64,000 nucleotides of DNA. Origin: Pedobacter sp. N36a (GTDB lineage Bacteria > Bacteroidota > Bacteroidia > Sphingobacteriales > Sphingobacteriaceae). Of this stretch, positions 17,827-26,965 are shown one piece after another. Each line of letters begins with the position of its first letter. Position 1 is the first letter of the stretch. The notes under the pieces are model-generated. The model was not told where the DNA came from. It did not search any database and saw nothing but the letters and a program-made list of their open reading frames with translations. Position numbers and translations under genes: made by a program. Location: contig NZ_JACSZW010000005.1 in the NCBI RefSeq assembly GCF_014472395.1, positions 401,835-465,834 of the forward strand, given 5' to 3'.

Positions 17827-19229
17827 TACCCTAGCTCTTCAATTATTTTATTCAATTCCTCTGTTATACTTTTTAGTTCAGCTAAAGCCTGTCTAGCAAT
17901 ATCAACAGGTTCTCCAAGATCAGCGCTTTTACTCACATTATCATTGGCAATGAGTCCTAGATCTAATGTGGCATTTTTCCTAAGAATATCATCAATCGAC
18001 AACCGACTAAAACGCTCGTCCTTAACTAAATTACGATCTTCAGCTCTATAGGCAATTTCAAAATTTTCAAAATGAGCCTCAGTAAAAGGGGTTCGCTTGC
18101 CAAAAGCAGGCATATTGGTACGCATATCGTAAAACCAAACTTCTTTGGTATTACCCTTATCTGCTTTACCACGTTCAAAAAATAACACATTGGTTTTTAC
18201 ACCAGCTGCATAAAAAATACCTGTTGGCAATCTCAACACCGTATGCAAATTGCATTTATCCATTAAGTCTCTACGGATTTTCTGTCCATCACCATCTTCG
18301 AACAACACATTATCGGGCAATACAACCGCAGCTCTAGCTCCTCCGCGAGTATGTAAACTTCTGTATATGCCTTGTAAAAAATTAAGTTGTTTATTACTGG
18401 TAGAATACACTAAGTCTGTACGAGTTGGACGTTCCCCACCTTTTTTTGTTCCAAATGGTGGATTAGCTAATACAACATCCATATTTTTCACATTTTCGCC
18501 AAGGCTACTTAGTGAATCCCCAAGTGTAATGTTACCTTTTAAACCATGCAAAAAAGCATTCATTAAGGCTAAACGATGCGTATCACCTACCAATTCGCAA
18601 CCGCTGTATTGCTGATTAACCAAGAAATCATTTTGTTTCTCTGTTAATGTAAATGGAGGATTATGCTGCGTTACATAGTGATGAGCAGCGATCATAAAGC
18701 CATAAGTACCGCAGGCTGGATCGTTTAACCGCTCTCCTACTTTAGGATCCGTTAAACGTACCATTACATTAATTAATGGCCTGGGTGTAAAATACTGTCC
18801 TGCACCACTTTTCTTTTCTGAAGCATTCTTTTCTAACAGGCCCTCATACATCTCACCTAATCCCTCTTCACGGGCTTCATACCAGTCTAGTTCATCAATA
18901 TATTTGACAATCTTACGAAGGTTGGCTGGTTCAGATATATTGGTTTGTGCATTGTTGTATATTTCAAGGACTTTTCCTTTTCCTTCAGTACCTAAGTGTA
19001 ATAGAAGCTCTCGATAGAACTTGGCTAATTCCATCCCTTCTTTTCCACTCAGATCTGCCCATCTATAACCTTCTGGTAGATCACTTTCCGTTCCGGTTTC
19101 TTCTGCCATTTTAAGAAACAGAATATAGGTAAGTTCGTTTAAGTATTGGTGATAAGTGATTCCATCGTCGCGCAAAACATTACATAGATTCCAGAGTTTA
19201 TTAACTATTTCTTGTGTGCCTAAAGCCAT
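17826..19229 (-). CDS. hsdM: Type I restriction-modification DNA adenine methylase HsdM
   Basis: This 467-residue N6-adenine methylase has an N-terminal helical domain (YHQYLNELTYILFLKMAEE) and a Rossmann-fold catalytic domain. The catalytic motif NPPF is at about residue 256 (VVLANPPFGTKKGGERPTR). The SAM-binding motif at about 171 reads DPACGTYGFM. The position that is Gly in the textbook motif is Tyr here; I recall aromatic residues there in this HsdM subgroup, so it is probably active. Partners are HsdS (overlapping downstream) and HsdR (upstream). Confidence 0.95.
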   Translation of the reverse strand: MALGTQEIVNKLWNLCNVLRDDGITYHQYLNELTYILFLKMAEETGTESDLPEGYRWADLSGKEGMELAKFYRELLLHLGTEGKGKVLEIYNNAQTNISEPANLRKIVKYIDELDWYEAREEGLGEMYEGLLEKNASEKKSGAGQYFTPRPLINVMVRLTDPKVGERLNDPACGTYGFMIAAHHYVTQHNPPFTLTEKQNDFLVNQQYSGCELVGDTHRLALMNAFLHGLKGNITLGDSLSSLGENVKNMDVVLANPPFGTKKGGERPTRTDLVYSTSNKQLNFLQGIYRSLHTRGGARAAVVLPDNVLFEDGDGQKIRRDLMDKCNLHTVLRLPTGIFYAAGVKTNVLFFERGKADKGNTKEVWFYDMRTNMPAFGKRTPFTEAHFENFEIAYRAEDRNLVKDERFSRLSIDDILRKNATLDLGLIANDNVSKSADLGEPVDIARQALAELKSITEELNKIIEELG

Positions 19230-19310
19230 TTGGTATTCCTGTTTTTTATATAAATAATTTATATTGGCGCAAACTAACTGAACTTGATCCAGTAACGCTA
19301 ATCGATTGTA

Positions 19311-22300
19311 CTAAGCGTACAAATATCCGTTTATTTCTGCTAAAATGGATGAAGTTTCACCTTTAAATACCCTATCTAGTCGCTTAATTCCGCCCTCGTT
19401 GCTAAAAGGTGGTTTTTCCAAATCTTCTATTGTGATGATAGTTTCCTTTAGCAACTGGTCTTCAATATTCTTTAACCATTTCAATTGTATACTACTCCAT
19501 TGATGAGTAGAACGGATTTTATCCATCGCCTTTCCAATGCGATCATAGTGGCTTACCAATTCACTTCCAAGTGCCGCAGTACGCACGTGCGCGATAATAT
19601 CAGCCACAATCTCCTGTTGCGTCAGATCTTTATAGGCTGTATTTAATCGTGTACCTGTATATCCTTTCTCATCTAATAGGAACTGAAGTGATTTTAGCTC
19701 TTTCCTGGTCAAATTACCTGGCTTTGTGCAGATGACCTTAAGCGCAGCAATTTCATTGATATTGGATTTGATATATTGATTAAATGATTCTATATAATCC
19801 TTAGGTTTTAAATTTTTATTGTAAGCATGGTAAACATCAGATAGCTCATCCTGGTGTGCGCTAAAAAGTAAGCTTCGTCCTTTACCTTTCGAAGCATTCT
19901 GTGCATCAAGATAATCCCACAAAGGCTTTAAAGTCTCCATTTCAGAATTTAAAGCACTTACTTCGGTCAAACCTTTTAAGTGATGAATTAAATCTTGGAT
20001 ATCATCTTTTCCAGCCAACTCATAAACATGAGCTTTTTGTTCATCATCTAAAGAATGTAGTTTCCTTTGCAATTTAGCGATAATTCGATCCAGCTTGAGC
20101 TGTTGCATATACTCATCTTTAATAATTGCAGCTTCCTCGGACAATTGGGCAAAAGACTTCTCCACTAGGGGAGCAACGGGCTTCATTACATCTTCTTTAG
20201 CCATGATTTCTGTTACTCCCACGCAATCGTAGATTTTAAATACTTCTTTGTCAATTTCATCACATCGGCGTGTAGCGCGCCCAATCATCTGATCATAAAG
20301 TATCCTGGAATTAACCCTTCTTAGAAAAACAAGATTTGAAATACTTGGCACATCAATACCCGTAGTTAACAAATCGACTGTAACAACAATACTCGGATAT
20401 TGCTCATTTTTGAATCTTTTCAACAACATATCCCGATCGTAAACCACACCAGTGATTTTCAAAATGGCTTCTGCGTCTACAGTCTCTCCAAGGTTTTCAT
20501 ATTCCTCATACATGATTCGGATGATCTCGTCGGCATGACGGTCCGTTGCCGCAAAGATTAGGGTCTTCTTTCTATCTTCAGGATCAATACCATGATTTTC
20601 AATTAGTTCCCTCAATACCGTTCTATTAAAACTCTCATTGATCACCCTTTTATTAAAACCTTGAATTTCCACTTTGATCTCATCAGGTGTGATGCCTGCT
20701 TCTACAATTGCATTTTCTTCAGGATCATATATATGAATCGGATCACCAGCTTCCCATACTATGCCTCCTTCTGACAAACGAGTCTTAAAGACCTTTGGTG
20801 GTTCAAAATCTACAAGATACCCCTCAACAACTGCTCTTCTATAAGAATAGGTATATATTGGATCACCAAATATCTCCGCAGTATGAATAGCTGGTGTCGC
20901 TGTCAGCCCAATTCGATAAGCATCAAAATAATCCAAGACCATTCTATATTTACTTTGGAAATCGAGCTGATCTCTTAACACCATTTCTTCTTCCTCCATC
21001 TCTCTATCAAGGATATATCCACGATGTGCTTCATCAACAACAATACAATCATAATCCCCTATTCCAGGTGGATTATCTGAAAGCGAAATACGTTTAACCA
21101 TGCTTTGAACCGTCGCAAAATGAATTTTGGTATCAAGATCGGTCACTGCCGACTCCAGATCTTTAAGATCATAGATCTGAGCAAAAGTCTGTAACCCCTC
21201 AATCTTCACTTCTTTAAAAGCATCGGAGGCTTGGGAGCCGAGCATACGCCTATCCACAAGGAAAAGAATACGTTTAAATCGTTTGGCGTCAATCAGTCGA
21301 TAACACATCCCAATCATAGTACGAGTTTTACCTGTACCCGTAGCCATTGCCAATAATGCTCTCGGTTGTTCGGGATGGTTTATAATATGATCTTCAACCG
21401 CTTTGATAGCTTCTATTTGGTATTCCCGCAGATTTAATCCTTTGGGATCAGAAAGCAATTCATAACCTGTCTGTTCAAGTTTTTTTGCACCTTCTAGCTC
21501 ATCGAAGACCAGTTTGTCACTAAGATTCCGAGGGCTGAACCAGGCAACGAGGGGTTTTTGTCTATTTTTTTTATGTCGCGCATCCCAAAACCAAATTCCG
21601 GACAACTCCTTCATTTGTTCCAGATATGGCCTTCCATTAGTAGAAAACATAAAGGGAACACGATATATTTCACAATTATTATGTGTAACCATGTTAATAC
21701 CGTCTAAAGGCAATACCTCCTTGCTATATTTCATAGCCTGACCTAAGTCGGCCATTACATTTTTGATATGCTTCTTTGCCTCAATTAACCCAACAAGCTG
21801 TTCATCAATAAAGAGTGCATAATCAGCCCATAATGATCCACATTTCCATTCGGCAATAGCCATGTTTTTGCCTTTTTTAGGTATGGTTCTTTTCAACTTA
21901 AAATTGAGATTTGGGGTATCTACCTCCCAGCCTGCCTGACGAAGTTGCTCATCAATCAATTCTCGGGTCTCTGCTTCGGACATTTCCATCCTACTAGTTG
22001 CTTTGGCAGTCCTAGTAGCGATCTCTTTTTGCCTTTGTGGGCTAATGTTACCAACTTCTCTTTCTTTTAATAGTGCATCCAGTTTACCTTGTAATGCGGC
22101 GTGCTCTTGTTCTAATTTTGCAAGAGCCAAACGACTATCGGTATTTCCAGGCAGATGAAATTTTAAAGTAGATAAATCTCTATTTTTTACCGAATAAGCT
22201 TCATAAAACCACTTTCCCAATTTGAATGAAGAGAACAAGACTGCTTTAGCCTCATCAAATGTACCGTCTACATCATGAACAGCTTCATTTCCTTTTTTTC

Positions 22301-22562
22301 GGATTGTAGCAATGAAATCACTAATATTTGACGGTAGCACACCTTCGGCTGTTAACTTCTTAACCTGAAGATGAAAAGTATTCATGTCAGGGAACTCCAG
22401 TCCTACAGCCTCGTAGATTAGTATTGTGAGCTGCTCAGCAAACTGACGCAACTTCATTAAACAAGTAACTGGATCTGGGTGCAGATTATACTCTGCCGAT
22501 TGCCCCAAATTGAATAATAATGGAAACTCTTCTTCGAGAAAATTAAAATTAGATGTTATCAT
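19311..22562 (-). CDS. hsdR: Type I restriction endonuclease subunit HsdR
   Basis: A 1,083-residue protein with four parts. First is an N-terminal DUF4145-like domain (about 1-110, including IRKKGNEAVHD). Second is a PD-(D/E)xK nuclease with DYALFIDEQLVGLIEAKK at about 250-268. Third is a DEAD/DEAH-type translocase with Walker A ATGTGKT at about 410, DEAH at about 507 and motif VI IGRATRR. Fourth is a C-terminal EcoEI-type helical domain. It cuts unmodified DNA after ATP-driven translocation and needs HsdM and HsdS. The gene leads the hsdR-hsdM-hsdS set, 148 bases after the WYL regulator and 81 bases before hsdM. Confidence 0.95.
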   Translation of the reverse strand: MITSNFNFLEEEFPLLFNLGQSAEYNLHPDPVTCLMKLRQFAEQLTILIYEAVGLEFPDMNTFHLQVKKLTAEGVLPSNISDFIATIRKKGNEAVHDVDGTFDEAKAVLFSSFKLGKWFYEAYSVKNRDLSTLKFHLPGNTDSRLALAKLEQEHAALQGKLDALLKEREVGNISPQRQKEIATRTAKATSRMEMSEAETRELIDEQLRQAGWEVDTPNLNFKLKRTIPKKGKNMAIAEWKCGSLWADYALFIDEQLVGLIEAKKHIKNVMADLGQAMKYSKEVLPLDGINMVTHNNCEIYRVPFMFSTNGRPYLEQMKELSGIWFWDARHKKNRQKPLVAWFSPRNLSDKLVFDELEGAKKLEQTGYELLSDPKGLNLREYQIEAIKAVEDHIINHPEQPRALLAMATGTGKTRTMIGMCYRLIDAKRFKRILFLVDRRMLGSQASDAFKEVKIEGLQTFAQIYDLKDLESAVTDLDTKIHFATVQSMVKRISLSDNPPGIGDYDCIVVDEAHRGYILDREMEEEEMVLRDQLDFQSKYRMVLDYFDAYRIGLTATPAIHTAEIFGDPIYTYSYRRAVVEGYLVDFEPPKVFKTRLSEGGIVWEAGDPIHIYDPEENAIVEAGITPDEIKVEIQGFNKRVINESFNRTVLRELIENHGIDPEDRKKTLIFAATDRHADEIIRIMYEEYENLGETVDAEAILKITGVVYDRDMLLKRFKNEQYPSIVVTVDLLTTGIDVPSISNLVFLRRVNSRILYDQMIGRATRRCDEIDKEVFKIYDCVGVTEIMAKEDVMKPVAPLVEKSFAQLSEEAAIIKDEYMQQLKLDRIIAKLQRKLHSLDDEQKAHVYELAGKDDIQDLIHHLKGLTEVSALNSEMETLKPLWDYLDAQNASKGKGRSLLFSAHQDELSDVYHAYNKNLKPKDYIESFNQYIKSNINEIAALKVICTKPGNLTRKELKSLQFLLDEKGYTGTRLNTAYKDLTQQEIVADIIAHVRTAALGSELVSHYDRIGKAMDKIRSTHQWSSIQLKWLKNIEDQLLKETIITIEDLEKPPFSNEGGIKRLDRVFKGETSSILAEINGYLYA

Positions 22563-22681
22563 TTAACGGAAAGCGCTTTACTATTTTTGATCAAAAGAAA
22601 CTGCTCTAATGAACAAAAACATTTTTAATTATACAAACAACCCTAAATAACGACAAAAAACTGTAAGATTTAACAAATGTG

Positions 22682-22716
22682 GGTAACTAATGTGCAGTGA
22701 TTATGCACAGTTAACC
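22682..22716. promoter_or_regulatory. Imperfect palindrome between WYL gene and hsdR
   Basis: Arms TGTGCA (22691-22696) and TGCACA (22704-22709), with flanking GGTAACT and GTTAACC, overlap the WYL stop codon and lie about 120 bases ahead of hsdR. It could be an operator for the WYL protein or an mRNA hairpin. Confidence 0.35.
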
Positions 22717-23715
22717 ATAATTTTTTTCCATTGCACGAATTTTTTCAAGAAAGTTGAGCCTAAAGCTTTCAGGAGATATAATGATTATGTTTTCGCCATA
22801 GGCTAATAATGAAGCAATAAGTTCATAGTTTGGAATCACCTGGAGCTCAATACATACACCTTGATCATTCTCTCCAACTTTTTTCTGTGAGCCGTGTATC
22901 GGTTTTGTTTTAATATAAGGCCAAAGATTATGAAGAACCAAAATCTGAATAGTTTCAATCGTTTTATCAGTGGGTATCGTTACACCAATTACATCATCAA
23001 AATATTCATTAAAATCTATAGTCTTGTTCTGCTCAAATATTTCAGGAATTTCTGTTAAATTAACTATTCTGTCTAGGGCTAAATTGTTTACATACTTACT
23101 CACAGAATTGAGACCAAATAGGAACCAGCGTAAATTATATTGTTTTAAATAGTAAGGGTGGATAATATGAGCAACTATTTTTTCATCTTTAAAAGACTGA
23201 TATTGAACCCTAAGCACTCTTTTATAATAAATCGCATTAAACAGTGGGGTGATGAATTCTAAACCTTTTAAAAACTGGTTCTGCTCAAAGTCAATAATTT
23301 TATTTTCATCAATTTTACTTATGCTTTCCAAACGGCTGGCAATGTCATCAATCCATTCAAATTGTGGCATTCCTTTAAATCGTGACAGCGTTAATAAAAC
23401 CTCATTAATCTGATTCACCTCTATTGTACTTAATGGGCTTTTATTAATGGAATAACTTTTATCTGCGTAACAATGATATGTTTTTCTTCCGTCTTTAGGC
23501 CGTTCAAGTTCAATATGCCAGCCCTGAGCACTTTCCATATATTTGATATCCTCATATATCTGGCGTTTTTTCACCCCTTCATGCTTTCCCGTAAAATCAT
23601 AAATAGCTTCATTACAAGCGATGATCAAATCCTCTATATAAAATTTACGCCCGAAATTACTGAAGCATTTATCTAAAGCGATATAACGAATCTGTGCATG
23701 TTTGTTTGTTGCCAT
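22711..23715 (-). CDS. WYL-domain transcriptional regulator
   Basis: The 334-residue protein has an N-terminal winged helix (about 1-70), a middle domain, and a WYL domain (about 140-230). The WYL core is HPYYLKQYNLRWFLFGLN. A C-terminal WCX-like extension follows. Proteins of this build (BrxR, CapW and relatives) repress anti-phage systems and respond to a nucleic-acid or nucleotide signal. It is the first gene of the leftward restriction cassette, so it probably keeps hsdRMS expression low. The direct effector is unknown. Confidence 0.88.
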   Translation of the reverse strand: MATNKHAQIRYIALDKCFSNFGRKFYIEDLIIACNEAIYDFTGKHEGVKKRQIYEDIKYMESAQGWHIELERPKDGRKTYHCYADKSYSINKSPLSTIEVNQINEVLLTLSRFKGMPQFEWIDDIASRLESISKIDENKIIDFEQNQFLKGLEFITPLFNAIYYKRVLRVQYQSFKDEKIVAHIIHPYYLKQYNLRWFLFGLNSVSKYVNNLALDRIVNLTEIPEIFEQNKTIDFNEYFDDVIGVTIPTDKTIETIQILVLHNLWPYIKTKPIHGSQKKVGENDQGVCIELQVIPNYELIASLLAYGENIIIISPESFRLNFLEKIRAMEKNYG

Positions 23716-23721
23716 AAATTG

Positions 23722-23746
23722 TGTTTAAACGGCTTAAATCTAAACA
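23722..23746. promoter_or_regulatory. Inverted repeat upstream of the WYL regulator
   Basis: TGTTTA and TAAACA arms with a 13-base spacer lie 7 to 31 bases ahead of the WYL start. This is a plausible autoregulatory operator; the arms are short, so chance is possible. Confidence 0.3.
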
Positions 23747-23832
23747 TCAATACTGAGAAATACTAATTAGCTGTTTAGCCTCTTCGCTTATCAAATTTCA
23801 TATAAAGGCTCCTACTAATCTCAGTAAAAACA

Positions 23833-23872
23833 AAAGAGGTTGATCATCTTTTCACCGATGATACAACCTCTT
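23833..23872 (-). terminator. Terminator at the end of the tra operon
   Basis: AAGAGGTTG with CAACCTCTT and an inner TCATC/GATGA pair form a long stem. Read leftward it is followed by TTTTGTTTTTA. It ends transcription from the tra genes before the WYL/restriction cassette. Confidence 0.8.
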
Positions 23873-23905
23873 AAATGTCGTAGGTCCTAGCTTCCAACCA
23901 CCTCT

Positions 23906-24886
23906 TTACCTCTCGATCCCCACTCCTTCTTCAACTCCCTTTCCAATCCTTTTTTCTTTAACCAACCCCTGATTTAATGCTGGTACCTTTAGCAGCTGCT
24001 CTCTTTTTACCGACTTACCATCCAAATCAAAGAAATTGATTTTGCCATAACGCACTGCCGTTTCTACAAATACCTTGGTCTGCTCGTCGCCTTTTTCTAC
24101 AGTAACAATCGGGCGATTCCCATTCCTTAACGACAGCTCTAAATTCTCCGCCTTTTTGGGGTCCTCTAAATCTTTAATCTTAAACTCATTTAAAGATCTC
24201 TTCAAATCAAACCCATAATTCGGGTCCATGAACTGCCGCATCGTAAAGTTATTGTACCTATCCCTTGGTTTATCTACATCTAATACCATCCAGGCTTTAT
24301 ACTGATGACCATCCCTGCTCAGCAAGTCATCCCTGTAAACTGCTCTCCCCTGCATCAAATTCACTGCCTGTTCAGCGGTATAACCCTTTCCATGATCTAC
24401 CCAAAACGTCTGAGGGATTGGTGGCGCATAAAAAGTCTGTTGAAAATCTTTAGTCAGATAATTCACCTTCCCCTCTTCCATCATCACTAGGGATGTTTTA
24501 TGCGCTATATCCTTGCCGATAGCCAGTTCACAATTGCCCGTATTATTTTTAAACAAAGTGATGGCCTCCGCTACATTTTCCAACTTTTTAAACTGATTTT
24601 TTCCATCTGCATCTTTAGTAATCAATAGATACTTTTGCTCCTGTCCCAAGGGTACCCCCTGATGAGGATATGCCTCAAAGCGGTTCATATAATAATATTC
24701 GCTATTGCTAGACTGCTTAAAATACAAAGTCAAATCCACTTGTTTCTTCCCCCCCAAGAACCGCTCATCCAGCGTGAAATTTGAAATATTATTCCTCATT
24801 TGTTCTTCCATCAACGTGGTGATTTTATCACCAAAGCCCAAAGCTTTCATTTCCAGTTTAAGGGCTTCTAAATTGTTTAAATTCAT
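23906..24886 (-). CDS. ICE-associated protein of unknown function (DUF3945-like)
   Basis: The 326-residue hydrophilic protein has no signal or membrane segments. Readable landmarks are EAYPHQGVPLGQEQKYLLIT, a segment AVNLMQGRAVYRDDLLSRDG, and LKRSLNEFKIKDLEDPKKAE. I associate this layout with DUF3945/DUF4099-type proteins carried by Bacteroidetes conjugative elements, but the match is by impression. It is the last gene of the leftward transfer region, 111 bases after traM, exactly where traN would normally be. Confidence 0.6.
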   Translation of the reverse strand: MNLNNLEALKLEMKALGFGDKITTLMEEQMRNNISNFTLDERFLGGKKQVDLTLYFKQSSNSEYYYMNRFEAYPHQGVPLGQEQKYLLITKDADGKNQFKKLENVAEAITLFKNNTGNCELAIGKDIAHKTSLVMMEEGKVNYLTKDFQQTFYAPPIPQTFWVDHGKGYTAEQAVNLMQGRAVYRDDLLSRDGHQYKAWMVLDVDKPRDRYNNFTMRQFMDPNYGFDLKRSLNEFKIKDLEDPKKAENLELSLRNGNRPIVTVEKGDEQTKVFVETAVRYGKINFFDLDGKSVKREQLLKVPALNQGLVKEKRIGKGVEEGVGIER

Positions 24887-24997
24887 TTTTCCTGTTTTAA
24901 AAAGTTGATCTTTTTGAATTTATGTCCTTCTCTAGGAGTTGTTATGAGTCTGGCCTTTTGGAGTAAGCCCAAGAAAACTCACATACGCTCCAGGCAA

Positions 24998-26056
24998 TCA
25001 TTTTTCTGGCTTATTATTCTTGAGTAGCACCCGCTCCCCTGCCTTCAGTTTCACCTTAATCCGTCTGATTTTCTTACTCAGTAGCGATTTTGCGGCATCC
25101 AGCCCGGCGCCAGCCACCTGTTTAGGTAAACTCTGATCAAAGCCTGACAAGCCCATACCTCGAGCGGCATTATCTATCCCTCCATTCAAGCTCTCGGTAA
25201 CCATGGCCTCTGGAGCATACATCCCTGGCATTCCATCCAATGCATAGACAGACAAATCCACTGGAATAATAGAAGTTCCTACACGTATATTTTTGATATC
25301 CAGCAGGAGCCGCTGATTGATGATCCGGCAAGTGCCAAATATAAAATGGCCTTTGGCAATCTTTTGATGATTTAAGGTGATGGAATCTAAAATCCGAAGT
25401 TTAATCGTCGCCCCCTGTACTGCCTTTTGCTGATCTACGATTTCCGCAGGAATTGCCCTAAACAAACTATCAGGACTGGCAACAAGCTTTTCTTTATATC
25501 GCTGCTGCACCAGTTCAGGGTGCTGAATATCCAAAATGCTTTGCAACATCCCATTGAGCTGCTGCATTTCCGGATCTTCAGCTTTATTTTCCTGCATGGT
25601 CCTCATCAACCCTTCCAAGCGGTCCACATCATTTTTGATAGAAGTAGCTTGGCTTGTTCCACCAGCAGGCTTACCCTGTTCAGCGGCTAATTTCGCAGGC
25701 TTTTCCAGTTCCCGATTCAAAGCCTCCAGTTTTAAATTAATCTGCTCTGCAGGGTCCTCGTGTTTAACCTCCCCAAATCCTAAACGATGAGTCATCACTC
25801 CCAACCCATTGCTATCACTTAGAGAATTGTCCCGATCTAGCTGTGCATAATATCCCATTTTATCTACCGGTTCAGTTTTTTTAAAGCTTGCATCCGGCAA
25901 ATTCGTATTGATTCCTTTTGCAGCAAGCTGCTGGTCTTTCTCCTTATTGTTTCTACCTCCACCCATCGCATAAAATGCCAAGGCTAAAAAAGGCAGTACC
26001 AATAGCGGAAGGAACAGCAATACTTTTCGTTTATCTTTTGATCTTTTAGTCATCAT
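24998..26056 (-). CDS. traM: Conjugative transposon protein TraM (VirB10-like)
   Basis: The 352-residue protein has one N-terminal membrane helix (VLLFLPLLVLPFLALAFYAM). A long hydrophilic, coiled linker follows (about 60-200). The C-terminal domain is typical of Bacteroidetes TraM (GTCRIINQRLLLDIKNIRVG, DGMPGMYAPEA) and ends with a basic tail that carries AGERVLLK. It would span the periplasm as part of the type IV secretion core. Confidence 0.9.
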   Translation of the reverse strand: MMTKRSKDKRKVLLFLPLLVLPFLALAFYAMGGGRNNKEKDQQLAAKGINTNLPDASFKKTEPVDKMGYYAQLDRDNSLSDSNGLGVMTHRLGFGEVKHEDPAEQINLKLEALNRELEKPAKLAAEQGKPAGGTSQATSIKNDVDRLEGLMRTMQENKAEDPEMQQLNGMLQSILDIQHPELVQQRYKEKLVASPDSLFRAIPAEIVDQQKAVQGATIKLRILDSITLNHQKIAKGHFIFGTCRIINQRLLLDIKNIRVGTSIIPVDLSVYALDGMPGMYAPEAMVTESLNGGIDNAARGMGLSGFDQSLPKQVAGAGLDAAKSLLSKKIRRIKVKLKAGERVLLKNNKPEK

Positions 26057-26127
26057 CGTTTTATCTTATCAGGTCATTATTCTATTCATTTAAATTGTTG
26101 TTCCCAGCAGAGCGAAGCGACGATCTA

Positions 26128-26349
26128 TTAATTTAGAAAGGCAGAAAACAGCAAATACAGTAGGTAACTACCAAAAACACCGCAAAACAGCATCAACAGT
26201 AATTGCTTAGTTCTTATATGCAAATTTTCCACTTTTTCATTCAACCAATCCGCCAAGCACCTTTGCCTCCGAAGCACCCACATGGCGATTCGGTGAGCCA
26301 ACTGGTCAGCTGAACCGCCAGGATTCCTATTTTTAAAAGCTCTTCTCAT
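26128..26349 (-). CDS. Small membrane protein of the tra operon (TraL position)
   Basis: This 73-residue protein has a basic N-terminal half and a C-terminal membrane helix (LLLMLFCGVFGSYLLYLLFS). Genes of this size and build usually lie between traK and traM in Bacteroidetes elements and are called traL. It ends 71 bases before traM and starts one base from the traK stop. Confidence 0.75.
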   Translation of the reverse strand: MRRAFKNRNPGGSADQLAHRIAMWVLRRQRCLADWLNEKVENLHIRTKQLLLMLFCGVFGSYLLYLLFSAFLN

Positions 26350-26350
26350 C

Positions 26351-26962
26351 TTAAGGTTTAATTAGGTCCTGGTTTGAAATCGTTTCCCATTTCAAGATCA
26401 AAAAGCCATGAGGATTATTGTCAGAACGGGATACATTACGCAAATAACCCTGGGTGACGAGCTTTCGTAGCACGGTAGAGCTCGAACGGGTCAATTTCTG
26501 TGTGGCATAACAACGGAAATAAAAAGGATACTGGTTTAAGTCCAACTGTGTGCTGTCTATCTGGATTTCCTGGGAAATATTGCCGGCTATTAAATTGCTG
26601 TAAAATCCCTGCTCTTTCAGGTTATCATAAGCCTTTTTGGCACTCTGATCAGCCAGATTCAAAGCCCCAGCAATGTTTCGCTGGATCACCTTTTCATCTG
26701 GATCCAGGGTGAAAAAATAATGGTGGAACATTTTTACATGATCCCGGGTTTCTACCCCTATGTTGTCTTTACGTTCTGCCGCAAAAGCCTCTATTGCTTT
26801 TCCATTGGCTAGAATATAAATCCTGTTCTCCGCTACTTTGATCCTTTCATAGCTTTTATAAATCGCAAATCCAGAAAGCCCTGCGCAAAACAGCATCAAA
26901 AAAATGCTGAACCTTTTGATATGGCTAAAAGCCGTATCAATGTTTTTAAATTGTGTAAACAT
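26351..26962 (-). CDS. traK: Conjugative transposon protein TraK (VirB8-like)
   Basis: The 203-residue protein starts with a single membrane helix (FSIFLMLFCAGLSGFAIYKS). The periplasmic domain has the TraK landmarks VETRDHVKMFHHYFFTLDPD and AYDNLKEQGFYSNLIAGN. By family knowledge it is the VirB8-type assembly factor of the secretion channel. It starts three bases after the traJ stop. Confidence 0.92.
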   Translation of the reverse strand: MFTQFKNIDTAFSHIKRFSIFLMLFCAGLSGFAIYKSYERIKVAENRIYILANGKAIEAFAAERKDNIGVETRDHVKMFHHYFFTLDPDEKVIQRNIAGALNLADQSAKKAYDNLKEQGFYSNLIAGNISQEIQIDSTQLDLNQYPFYFRCYATQKLTRSSSTVLRKLVTQGYLRNVSRSDNNPHGFLILKWETISNQDLIKP

Positions 26963-26965
26963 CCT

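Noticed and set aside
18700..18730. Tyr in the HsdM SAM-binding motif (DPACGTYGFM) as a sign of a dead methylase
   Set aside because: I recall aromatic residues at this place in related HsdM proteins, and the NPPF motif and both partner subunits are intact, so inactivity is not supported.
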